Positions 55,651 to 63,198 of a stretch of DNA of 64,000 nucleotides are shown here, one piece after another; the stretch's first letter is position 1; every line of letters starts with the position of its first letter. Source of the DNA: Burkholderiales bacterium RIFCSPLOWO2_12_FULL_65_40 (GTDB lineage: Bacteria > Pseudomonadota > Gammaproteobacteria > Burkholderiales > Burkholderiaceae_C); NCBI GenBank assembly GCA_001770955.1, contig MESL01000007.1, positions 191,114 through 255,113 on the forward strand, given 5' to 3'. The notes under the pieces are model-generated. The model ran no database searches. It worked only from the letters and a program-made list of their open reading frames with translations, and was not told where the DNA came from. A program made the position numbers and the translations under genes.

Positions 55651-55682
55651 AAAAGGCCTGCAGGCTGTTCTGCAGGCCTTTT
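55651..55682. terminator. bidirectional terminator
   Basis: A perfect 13-base stem (aaaaggcctgcag at 55651-55663 with ctgcaggcctttt at 55670-55682) has a 6-base loop; A and T runs on both sides allow it to work on both strands between convergent genes. Confidence 0.85.
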
Positions 55683-55700
55683 GCCAGGGTTTGCTGCGTG

Positions 55701-57041
55701 TCAGGCAGGCTTGTGGGCGACCACGACAAAACCGTGAACGGGAGTATTGTTTTCATGGCGCAGTACGGATTCTTCCACCTCGATGGCGTCGAACCCTGCG
55801 GCCTTGCACAGCGCTTCCACGTGACTGCGCTTGTGGGCATACCGTCCCATCGGCAGCAGCACGAGATCAGGGCCGGCTTCGCTGGTGGTCTCGCAGGAGA
55901 ACATCAGTTGCCCGCCCGGGGTGAGGATGCGGAAGGCGTCGGGGATGGCCCGGGTGATGTCGCCCGCGTAAATGAACACATCCAGTGCTGTGATGACCTG
56001 GTATAGCGCTTCAGGAGTGTTGGCCAGCGCATCGTGCAGATTGACGGTATGGAACCGGTCGTACACGTTGTGGCGGGCCGCCTGCTCGACCATCTTGTGT
56101 GACAGGTCCACGCCGATCAGGAATCCATCCAGGCGGCCCAGGCAGACACCCAGCAGTCCGGTGCCACAGCCCAGGTCGAGCACATTCAATTTTTTGTCGG
56201 GGTATCGGGCGAGGATCTTGTCGGCAACCAGCTTCGGCAACTGGTATTTCAGGCCCCGTACCATGTGCATGTCATAGAACTCCGCCATGCTGTCAAACAT
56301 GGGGCGGGTGAGCTCGGCAGGTTGCTGGGTGGGGGTCTCACCGCGGGCAAGCTGCGCGTAGTACTGGTAGACCGCATCGTCGGGCGCCAGGGCCAGCAGG
56401 GCCTGCGTGTTGGCAAGCGCTTCAGCCGGCTGTCCGCTGGCGATGCAGGCTTGCACGCGTCCGACGAGCGCCTGCGGGTCGGTGGGGCTTTCGGCCACCA
56501 GCTCCGTCCATAGCGCCAGGGATTCCTCATGCCTGCCCTGCTCGCTCAGGTCTCGTGCCAGCAGGCGGCGCAGCATGGTGTCGCCGGGCACGAGTTCAAG
56601 GCCGCGGCGCAGGTGCCGTACGGCCATCTCGGTGTGCCCTGCGCGGTGGGCGATGTCTATCACCCCCGCGAGCACCTGCAGGTTGTTGGGTTCGAGCTTT
56701 GCGACTTTCTCTGCGGTTTCCACAGCTTCCTGGAACTGGTTCTGCCGGGCCAGCAGCAAAGCCAGCTCCAGTAGGCCAGGCCCCCAGTCGGGCGCCAGCG
56801 AAACGCTGCGACGCAGGGCTTCAAACGCCCCCTTGGTGTTGCCGGACTTCTCGGCCATCAGGCCCGCGAGCATGAACACCCGTGCATCGTTGGGCATCTG
56901 CTTCTGGGCCTTGTTCAGGGTGAGGGCGGCCTGCTTGAGATCGCCTTTGGCAATCAGCGTGCGCGCGGCTTCGAGGTGCTTGCGGTTTGGGTCGGACACG
57001 GTGGCGGTAGCGCTTATGAAAAAAATGGAGGAAGAAGGCAT
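55701..57041 (-). CDS. TPR-repeat class I SAM methyltransferase
   Basis: A 446-residue protein with about six tetratricopeptide repeats (about 20-235) followed by a class I methyltransferase domain (about 245-440). The SAM-binding motif is VLDLGCGTGLLGVCL, followed by GVDLSHKMVEQA and ALDVFIYAGD. The substrate is unknown; TPRs suggest a protein partner. The start is uncertain: ATG at 57041 gives an odd N-terminus, while the GTG at 56997-56999 (VSDPNRKHLEAAR) starts directly at the first repeat. Neither has a strong ribosome site. Monocistronic, with a terminator at its end. Confidence 0.8.
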   Translation of the reverse strand: MPSSSIFFISATATVSDPNRKHLEAARTLIAKGDLKQAALTLNKAQKQMPNDARVFMLAGLMAEKSGNTKGAFEALRRSVSLAPDWGPGLLELALLLARQNQFQEAVETAEKVAKLEPNNLQVLAGVIDIAHRAGHTEMAVRHLRRGLELVPGDTMLRRLLARDLSEQGRHEESLALWTELVAESPTDPQALVGRVQACIASGQPAEALANTQALLALAPDDAVYQYYAQLARGETPTQQPAELTRPMFDSMAEFYDMHMVRGLKYQLPKLVADKILARYPDKKLNVLDLGCGTGLLGVCLGRLDGFLIGVDLSHKMVEQAARHNVYDRFHTVNLHDALANTPEALYQVITALDVFIYAGDITRAIPDAFRILTPGGQLMFSCETTSEAGPDLVLLPMGRYAHKRSHVEALCKAAGFDAIEVEESVLRHENNTPVHGFVVVAHKPA

Positions 57042-57306
57042 CGGAAGCGGTGGCCGTCACACAGTGGCAATACGGCATACCCCGCGCAACCAGTAATTAT
57101 CCCGGATTCGCAATGCAGCCCTGGTGTGGATGGGGAGGGCGCGCAAGCCACTGTTGTTACAGAGGTGTGGCCACGCCGCTTGGAGGCTTCGGGTACAGCT
57201 GCGTACCGGGACAGCGCAATGAAAAACCGCCGGGTGCCAGGCACGCGGCGGTTCATGACACGAAGTGAAAGGGGGCAGGTTGCCTGGCGTCCTGGTGGAA
57301 ATTGTC
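57042..57306. other. gap between the methyltransferase and acyl-CoA dehydrogenase genes
   Basis: 265 bases without a convincing gene. It contains the minus-strand terminator at 57222-57253; the rest is probably leader of the methyltransferase gene. Confidence 0.5.
57222..57253 (-). terminator. terminator of the acyl-CoA dehydrogenase unit
   Basis: On the minus strand, aaccgccg and cggcggtt form an 8-base stem with an inner gtgcc/ggcac stem, followed by tttttc. It lies downstream of the leftward dehydrogenase gene. Confidence 0.75.
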
Positions 57307-58422
57307 TCAGGCAAACACCCCCGCCGTCTCCTGCATGCGCTTGGACACCTCGCCCAGGTGGTGCAGCGTGTCGCCGAAGGTCATTTCGAGCTGCGTGAGC
57401 TTCTTGAAATAGTGGCTGCCGATGTATTCATCGGTCACGCCGATGCCGCCGTGCAGCTGCACCGATTGCTGGCCCACGAAGCGCATCGACTGGCCCAGCT
57501 GCACCTTGGCACGGGCCGTGGCGGCGCGGCGCTCGGGGGCGGGGGCGCCGAGCTTGAGGCTGGCGTAGTAGCTCATCGATCGGGCCAGTTCCAGCTGCAT
57601 CTTCATGTCGGCCACGCGGTGGCGCAGGGCCTGGAAGGTGGCGATGGCCACGCCGAACTGCTTGCGCTGGTTCATGTAGTCCACGGTCAGGGCCACGGTC
57701 TGGTCCATCACGCCCACGGCCTCGGCGCAGGTGGCGGCGATGCCGGTGTCCACGGCCAGTTCCAGCGCGCCCAATCCGTCCTGGGTGAGCAGTGTGGCGG
57801 GGGCGTTGGACAGCTGCAGCTCGGCGGCGCGGCTGCCGTCCTGCGTGACGTAGCCGCGCGTGGTGACGCCGCTGGCAGCGCGCTCGACCAGGAATAGGGC
57901 GAGCTTGCCGTCCAGCTGCGCAGGCATGAGGAAGGCGTCAGCCTGGTCGCCGGCGGGGACTATGCTTTTGGTAGCTGTCAGCGCATAACCAGTGGGTGCT
58001 GCAGTCGCTTTTGCTTCGCAAACGTCGAGGCGGTAGCGGGCCTTGCGTTCCTGGTGGGCCAGCACCACCAAGGCTTCACCGCTGGCGATGCGCGGCAGCC
58101 AGGCCGACTGCACGGCGGCCGGGGCATAGCTTGAGAGCACGCTGCTGGTGATGAAGGCGTGGGCCAGGGGTTCGAGCACCATGCCGCGGCCCAGTTCTTC
58201 CATCACCACCATGGCGTCGACGGCGCCCTGGCCCATGCCGTCGTGTTGTTCAGGCACTGTGAGGGCCGTGAGGCCCAGCTCGGCCAGTTCGCCGTAGGCG
58301 GCGCGGTCGAAACCGCCCGCGGCCACGATGGCGCGGCGACGCTCGAACGAATAGCCCTTGTCCACCCACTTGCGCACGGCGTCACGCAGTTGCTGCTGGT
58401 CGTCAGAAAAATCGAAATCCAT
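57307..58422 (-). CDS. acyl-CoA dehydrogenase, small-subunit type (PimD-like)
   Basis: A 371-residue FAD enzyme oxidising acyl-CoA to enoyl-CoA. Family blocks: TVPEQHDGMGQGAVD, MNQRKQFGVAIATFQALRHR and QLHGGIGVTDEYIGSHYFKK. With the upstream gene it forms a pair like pimeloyl-CoA dehydrogenase small and large subunits. Residues about 137-154 (VCEAKATAAPTGYALTATKS region) are encoded by a family A repeat, read in frame. It starts 12 bases after the first dehydrogenase gene, so they are cotranscribed. The substrate chain is not known. Confidence 0.88.
   Translation of the reverse strand: MDFDFSDDQQQLRDAVRKWVDKGYSFERRRAIVAAGGFDRAAYGELAELGLTALTVPEQHDGMGQGAVDAMVVMEELGRGMVLEPLAHAFITSSVLSSYAPAAVQSAWLPRIASGEALVVLAHQERKARYRLDVCEAKATAAPTGYALTATKSIVPAGDQADAFLMPAQLDGKLALFLVERAASGVTTRGYVTQDGSRAAELQLSNAPATLLTQDGLGALELAVDTGIAATCAEAVGVMDQTVALTVDYMNQRKQFGVAIATFQALRHRVADMKMQLELARSMSYYASLKLGAPAPERRAATARAKVQLGQSMRFVGQQSVQLHGGIGVTDEYIGSHYFKKLTQLEMTFGDTLHHLGEVSKRMQETAGVFA
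57961..58012 (-). repeat. family A repeat inside an acyl-CoA dehydrogenase gene
   Basis: On the minus strand it reads gcaaaagcgactgcagcacc then ggttatgcgctgacagctaccaaaagcata. The match to the full copies is weaker in the first half and good in the second. Confidence 0.5.
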
Positions 58423-58434
58423 GTTCTTGTCTCC

Positions 58435-59616
58435 TTAGCCGAGCACGGTCTGGGCAACGATGTTGCGTTGAACCTCGTTGCTGCCGCCGTAGATGGTGGT
58501 CTTGCGCATATTGAAGTAGGTCGAGGCCAGAGGCGCGTGGGATGCATCGCCACCGGGGAAGTCGCCCTGCCAGCCCGCTTCCATGGCTTCTTCGATGAAA
58601 GGCAGGGCAAAGGGGCCGGCCGCCAGCATCATCAGTTCGGCATAGCGTTGCTGGATCTCGCTGCCCTTGATCTTGAGCAGGCCAGCGATGTCTAGCGAGT
58701 TCTTGCCCGACTTTTCGGCCGAGAGTACACGCAGCACCAGCATTTCCAGGGCCACGACGTCCACTTCAAGCAGGGCGATCTGGTCGCGCAAGCGCTGGTC
58801 GTCCCACAGGCCCTCGGCCTTGGCGATGCGCTTGAGGCGTTCGAGTTCGCGCTTGGCGCGGTTCACGTCGGCGATGTTGGTGCGCTCATGGCTGAGCAGG
58901 TGCTTGGCGTAGGTCCAGCCCTTGTTCTCCTCGCCGATCAGGTTCTCGGCCGGCACTTCGACGTTATCGAAGAACACCTCGTTGACTTCGCACTCGCCGT
59001 CGAGCAGCTTGATCGGGCGCACGGTCACGCCGGGCGACTTCATGTCGATCAGCAGGAAGCTGATGCCCGTTTGGGGCTTTCCCTCGTTGCTGGTGCGCAC
59101 CAGGCAGAAGATCCACTCGCCGTACTGGCCCAGCGTGGTCCAGGTCTTCTGGCCGTTGACGATGTACTTGTTGCCCACTCGTTCGGCGCGCGTCTTGACC
59201 GAGGCCAGATCCGAACCCGAGCCCGGTTCGCTGTAGCCCTGGCTCCACCACACTTCGCCGCTGGCGATGCCGGGCAGGAAGCGTTTTTGCTGCTCGGCGT
59301 TGCCAAACGCCATGATCACCGGGGCCACCATCACGGGGCCGAACGGCACGATGCGCGGGGCGCCCGCCAAAGCGCACTCTTCCTCGAAGAGGTGCTTCTG
59401 CACGGCGGTCCAGCCCGGGCCACCGAACTGCTGGGGCCAGCCAAAGCCGAGCCAGCCCTTTTTGCCCAGGATCTTCGCCCAGCCCTGCAGGTCATCGCGC
59501 GTCAGGCGCAGTGCATTGTGGACTTTGTGCGAAATCTCCTTGGGCAGGTTGCTGTGAACCCAGGCGCGAATTTCTTCGCGAAAGGCCTGTTCTTCGGGGG
59601 TAAATGCGAGATCCAT
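58435..59616 (-). CDS. acyl-CoA dehydrogenase, large-subunit type (PimC-like)
   Basis: A 393-residue acyl-CoA dehydrogenase. Conserved blocks: WPQQFGGPGWTAVQKHLFEE, WWSQGYSEPGSGSDLASVKT, GQKTWTTLGQYGEWIFCLVR and TTIYGGSNEVQRNIVAQ. It most resembles the large subunit of pimeloyl-CoA dehydrogenase pairs. The ATG at 59616 (MDLAFTPEEQAFREE) has ribosome site aggagaca; a further ATG at 59676 would add 20 residues. First gene of a two-gene leftward unit. The heterodimer and dicarboxylyl-CoA substrate are inferred from pairing only. Confidence 0.9.
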   Translation of the reverse strand: MDLAFTPEEQAFREEIRAWVHSNLPKEISHKVHNALRLTRDDLQGWAKILGKKGWLGFGWPQQFGGPGWTAVQKHLFEEECALAGAPRIVPFGPVMVAPVIMAFGNAEQQKRFLPGIASGEVWWSQGYSEPGSGSDLASVKTRAERVGNKYIVNGQKTWTTLGQYGEWIFCLVRTSNEGKPQTGISFLLIDMKSPGVTVRPIKLLDGECEVNEVFFDNVEVPAENLIGEENKGWTYAKHLLSHERTNIADVNRAKRELERLKRIAKAEGLWDDQRLRDQIALLEVDVVALEMLVLRVLSAEKSGKNSLDIAGLLKIKGSEIQQRYAELMMLAAGPFALPFIEEAMEAGWQGDFPGGDASHAPLASTYFNMRKTTIYGGSNEVQRNIVAQTVLG

Positions 59617-59695
59617 ACGGTGTGTCTCCTGAGAAGATGTATTTGTAGCACGGCCGTTCGTTTTTCGCCTGTCCAAATGGAGACAATGGCCCCGT

Positions 59696-60373
59696 TCAGT
59701 CGCCGGCAGGCGCGTTCAGGGACAACCCGAGTTCTGCGCACAGGCGCTGCACCGTGGCGCGCAATGCCGCTACCTCGGCTTCGAGCGCCTCCACGCGTGC
59801 CTGCAGGGCGGGCGCGTGCCCGTCTGCGCTGGCGCCAGCCGGGGCGGATGGATCCACCGGGCCGCACAGCAGGTGCGCCCAGCGCGGCTCGCGGGCGCCC
59901 GGCGCGCGCGGCAGCAGCACCACCAGCGGGCCGCCTTTCTCCGCGCTGCGCTCCTGCAGCTCGTCGAGAAAGCCCTCGACCGAGGAAATGTCGGCGAAGC
60001 GGTACCAGCGCTCGGCGTTGATGCGCAGCTCGCCCGCTGTCTGCGGGCCACGCAGCATCAGCAGGCCCAGCAGCACGGCCGACTGCTCGGGCACGCCCAC
60101 GGCGCGCTGGAAGTTGTGCTCCCAGCGTGTGGTGCGGCCGCCACTGGTCTCGAACACCAGCGTCAGCAGTTTGAGGGCGTCAAGCGCTTCCTGGGCCTCG
60201 GCATCGCTGAGGTTCATCACCGGGTCGCGCGTGGTCTTCTGGTTGCAGCCTGTGACCACGGCATTGAGCGTGAGCGGGTAGCTGTCGGGCACGGTACGGG
60301 CCTTTTCCATCAGTGTGGCCAGCACGCGGGCTTCGTTGGCGGTCAGGGGGCGGGTGGTGGGGTCGAAGGGCAT
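59696..60373 (-). CDS. YceH-family (UPF0502) winged-helix protein
   Basis: A 225-residue protein of the YceH/DUF480 family, with two winged-helix domains and a C-terminal coiled coil (about 185-215). The hallmark N-terminus [20 protein letters not shown] and [20 protein letters not shown] are present. The function is unknown; a DNA-binding role is suggested by fold. The ATG at 60373 ([15 protein letters not shown]) is chosen over longer frames that overlap purN. Divergent from purN, with 20 bases between. Confidence 0.88.
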   Translation of the reverse strand: MPFDPTTRPLTANEARVLATLMEKARTVPDSYPLTLNAVVTGCNQKTTRDPVMNLSDAEAQEALDALKLLTLVFETSGGRTTRWEHNFQRAVGVPEQSAVLLGLLMLRGPQTAGELRINAERWYRFADISSVEGFLDELQERSAEKGGPLVVLLPRAPGAREPRWAHLLCGPVDPSAPAGASADGHAPALQARVEALEAEVAALRATVQRLCAELGLSLNAPAGD

Positions 60374-60393
60374 GGCGGGGATAATTGCAACAA

Positions 60394-60969
60394 ATGAAGA
60401 ACATCGTGATTTTGATCTCCGGCGGCGGCTCCAACATGGCGGCCATCGTGAAAGCCGCGCAGCAGGAGCATTGGGAGCGGCGCCTGGGCGCGCGCGTGGC
60501 TGCGGTGGTGAGCAACAAGATGGATGCTGGCGGGCTGCGGTTCGCACGCGAGCAGGGCATTGCCACCGAGGTGCTGGACCACAAGCAGTTCCCCAGCCGT
60601 GAAGCGTTCGACACCGAACTGGCCGCCGTGATCGACCGCCACAGTCCCGCGCTGGTGGTGCTGGCGGGTTTCATGCGCATCCTCACGCCCGGCTTCGTGG
60701 CGCACTATGCGGGGCGGCTGGTGAACATTCACCCGTCGTTGCTGCCCGCCTTTACGGGGTTGCACACGCACCAGCGTGCCATCGATGCCGGTTGCCGGTT
60801 CGCCGGCTGCACGGTGCACCAGGTCACGGCGGAGCTGGATGTCGGCCCCATCGTCGAGCAGGCCGTGGTGCCGGTGCTGGCGGGCGACACGGCCGAGATG
60901 CTGGCGGCACGCGTGCTGACGCAGGAGCATCTGATCTATCCGCGGGCGGTGGCTCGGTTGCTACAATAA
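60394..60969 (+). CDS. purN: phosphoribosylglycinamide formyltransferase
   Basis: A 191-residue enzyme of purine synthesis, transferring a formyl group from formyl-tetrahydrofolate to GAR. The phosphate-binding [15 protein letters not shown], the catalytic [13 protein letters not shown] and the [11 protein letters not shown] block are all present. Length is normal. The ATG at 60394 ([12 protein letters not shown]) is chosen. Its 3' end faces the DUF1653 gene, with a family A repeat filling the 47-base gap. Confidence 0.95.
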   Translation: MKNIVILISGGGSNMAAIVKAAQQEHWERRLGARVAAVVSNKMDAGGLRFAREQGIATEVLDHKQFPSREAFDTELAAVIDRHSPALVVLAGFMRILTPGFVAHYAGRLVNIHPSLLPAFTGLHTHQRAIDAGCRFAGCTVHQVTAELDVGPIVEQAVVPVLAGDTAEMLAARVLTQEHLIYPRAVARLLQ

Positions 60970-61014
60970 ATATAGCTATCAGCGCCCGTTGGTATTGCGC
61001 TAAAGGCTTTTTTC
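60966..61014 (-). repeat. family A repeat between purN and the DUF1653 gene
   Basis: On the minus strand it reads aaaaaagcctttagcgcaat then accaacgggcgctgatagctat. Like the copy at 10164 it lies between two convergent genes. Confidence 0.7.
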
Positions 61015-61016
61015 AT

Positions 61017-61256
61017 TCATTTTTCTGGCAATCGCTCGAAGCGGGGGCGTGGCACGCCATCGACCAGCACCATTTCCTCGAACATGGCGGTGGGCCGCAC
61101 CCACAGTCCACGTTCACCGTACAGGGCGCGGTAGACGGTCATGGATTCCCGTGTTTCGCTGTGGCGGGCGGTGTCCATCACCTCGTAGAGAAAGCCTTTG
61201 TAGTGCCGGTAAAGACCCGGCGGCGTAGGGATGATCGGGGGCAGATCGTCGTTCAT
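61017..61256 (-). CDS. small DUF1653 protein
   Basis: A 79-residue protein of the DUF1653 family, of unknown function. The blocks PGLYRHYKGFLYEVMDTARH and TVYRALYGERGLWVRPTAMF are the family signature. Length is normal for this family. The ATG at 61256 (MNDDLPPIIPTPPGLYRH) is chosen; the frame stays open much further upstream, but that part is antisense to the protease gene. Divergent from that protease gene, with about 40 bases between. Confidence 0.85.
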   Translation of the reverse strand: MNDDLPPIIPTPPGLYRHYKGFLYEVMDTARHSETRESMTVYRALYGERGLWVRPTAMFEEMVLVDGVPRPRFERLPEK

Positions 61257-61295
61257 AGGTAGGATGGCGGTCACAAGAACATCCGGGGGACATCC

Positions 61296-63149
61296 GTGGA
61301 GCAGGCAGATTTTGTGCACCTGGTGCGCCTGAGCGAGCATGCCAGTGCCGAGAACAGCCGTGCGTACCGGCGCAGCGTAGCCGCTTTCGCGGCCCTGGGC
61401 TACGCCTGGGTACTGGGCTGCCTGGTGCTGGGCGCGGCGCTGGTGGCCTGGGTGGTGCCGCAGCTGCTGCAAGGGCGCTGGCGCCTGGGGCTGGTTCTGC
61501 TGCTGCTGACGGCTCTGGCTCTGTTCTGGACCAGCCTGCGCGCCCTCTGGGTGCGGCTGGATGCGCCGGGCGGCGCCGAGATCACTGCGGTGGATGCGCC
61601 TGCCCTGTTCGATGCGCTCGAACGCATCCGGCGCAAGATCAAGGGGCCACCGATCCACCGCGTTTATCTGAACGACGAGTTCAACGCCAGCATCCAGCAG
61701 CTGCCCCGCTACGGTCTGCTGGGCGGCGCGGTCAACCACCTCACCATCGGTCTGCCGCTGCTCATGGCGCTGGACCGGCCGCGCTTCCTGGCGGTGCTGG
61801 CGCACGAATACGGCCACCTGCGCGGCGACCATGGCCGATTTGCCGCCTGGATCTACCGCACCCGCCTGGCCTGGATGCGCCTGCACCAAGGCCTGCGGGA
61901 CGACACCGGTCCTGTGGCATTGGCCACGCAGGCGTTCATGCGCTGGTATTTCCCGCGCTTTGCGGCCAAGACCTTTGCCCTGGCACGGCAGGACGAATAC
62001 GAGGCCGATCGCATCGCCGGGAAGCTCCTGGGCCGCGACGTGGCGGCAGCGGCGCTGACCGAGATCGAGGTGCGTGGCGCCTGGTTGCAGACCGAGTTCT
62101 GGGCGCGGCACTGGAGCAAGGCGGCCGACCGCCCCTTGCCTGTGGGGCCCTATGGCTCCATGCGGCGTCGCCTGGCGCGCATGCCCGACGCGGCGTTTGC
62201 CAACGACGCGCTGCGCCAGGCACTCAGGCGCATCAGCAGCGTGGACGACACCCACCCCGGTCTGCGGGACCGTATCGAGGCGCTGGACACGCCGCCCATC
62301 CTGCCCGACTGGTCGCGTGGTGGCGCGCTGGACCTGCTGGGCTCGGATGCCAAGGAATGGCTGGCCCGATTCGACAAACAGTGGTGCCGTGACCACGCCA
62401 GCGAATGGAAACTGCACCACGCCTGGCTGACCCGCGTGCGCGAGCGTGTGCAGGTGCTCAGCGCCGGTATGGCGCAGAACAATGCCAATGAACTGGTGGA
62501 GCTGGCCCGCCTGAAGCGCCACCTCGACCCGCGTGCAGTGGTGCGCCCGCTTTACGAACGGGCCCTGGAGCGCAGCGCCGAGCACCCGGGGGCCTTGCGT
62601 GGGCTGGTGCAGTGTCTGCCCGAGGATGATCGCGAGGCCCGGCTGCAATGCCTGCAGCGCCTGTGGGACGCCGACGACGCCGAGCGCTGGTGGACCGCAC
62701 GCGCCGCGCTGGCCGAACTCGAGACATCCCGGCCCGGCATGGAGCACGACGCCGCCGCCTTCAAACAGTGGCGCAAGCGCCTGGAGCGCGCCCAGGAGGC
62801 CGAGGATCGAGCCTGGGAAGAGTTGTCGGGCTCGCCGTTCTTCAGCCGTGTCACCCGGCACGACCTCAGCGCCTTCGAGCAGGCCGAACTGCAGGCCGAA
62901 CTGATCCGCTACCTGCCTGTGGCGCAGGCCTGGCTGGTGCGCAAGCACCTGCGCGAGTTTCCACGGCGCCGGGCCTATCTGCTGTTCGTCGAACTGCCCG
63001 GGCTGGACGATGAGGAACGCTTCGACCTGTGCCGCCGCCTGGAGCGCCAGCTGAGCCTGCCGGGCCCGGTGCTGGCGCTGTGGGCGGGCGAATCGCCGAC
63101 GCTGGAAGATATCCGCCGCCACGCTGCGGACCCTGTGTTCGTGCGCTGA
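61296..63149 (+). CDS. membrane M48-family zinc protease, long form
   Basis: A 617-residue protein with two N-terminal transmembrane helices (about 33-55 and 62-84), then an M48 metalloprotease domain with HEYGH (about residue 170) and DEYEADR (about 235) as zinc ligands. The C-terminal 300 residues are helical and charged, with TPR-like character. It is predicted to degrade membrane or envelope proteins. The start is GTG at 61296 after ribosome site gggga. The ends of several conserved helices suggest an intact gene. The substrate is unknown. Confidence 0.85.
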   Translation: MEQADFVHLVRLSEHASAENSRAYRRSVAAFAALGYAWVLGCLVLGAALVAWVVPQLLQGRWRLGLVLLLLTALALFWTSLRALWVRLDAPGGAEITAVDAPALFDALERIRRKIKGPPIHRVYLNDEFNASIQQLPRYGLLGGAVNHLTIGLPLLMALDRPRFLAVLAHEYGHLRGDHGRFAAWIYRTRLAWMRLHQGLRDDTGPVALATQAFMRWYFPRFAAKTFALARQDEYEADRIAGKLLGRDVAAAALTEIEVRGAWLQTEFWARHWSKAADRPLPVGPYGSMRRRLARMPDAAFANDALRQALRRISSVDDTHPGLRDRIEALDTPPILPDWSRGGALDLLGSDAKEWLARFDKQWCRDHASEWKLHHAWLTRVRERVQVLSAGMAQNNANELVELARLKRHLDPRAVVRPLYERALERSAEHPGALRGLVQCLPEDDREARLQCLQRLWDADDAERWWTARAALAELETSRPGMEHDAAAFKQWRKRLERAQEAEDRAWEELSGSPFFSRVTRHDLSAFEQAELQAELIRYLPVAQAWLVRKHLREFPRRRAYLLFVELPGLDDEERFDLCRRLERQLSLPGPVLALWAGESPTLEDIRRHAADPVFVR

Positions 63150-63198
63150 TTCCGCCCCGGCCGGTGCCGGGAGGAGGCAAGGGTGGGACAATCGCCCC

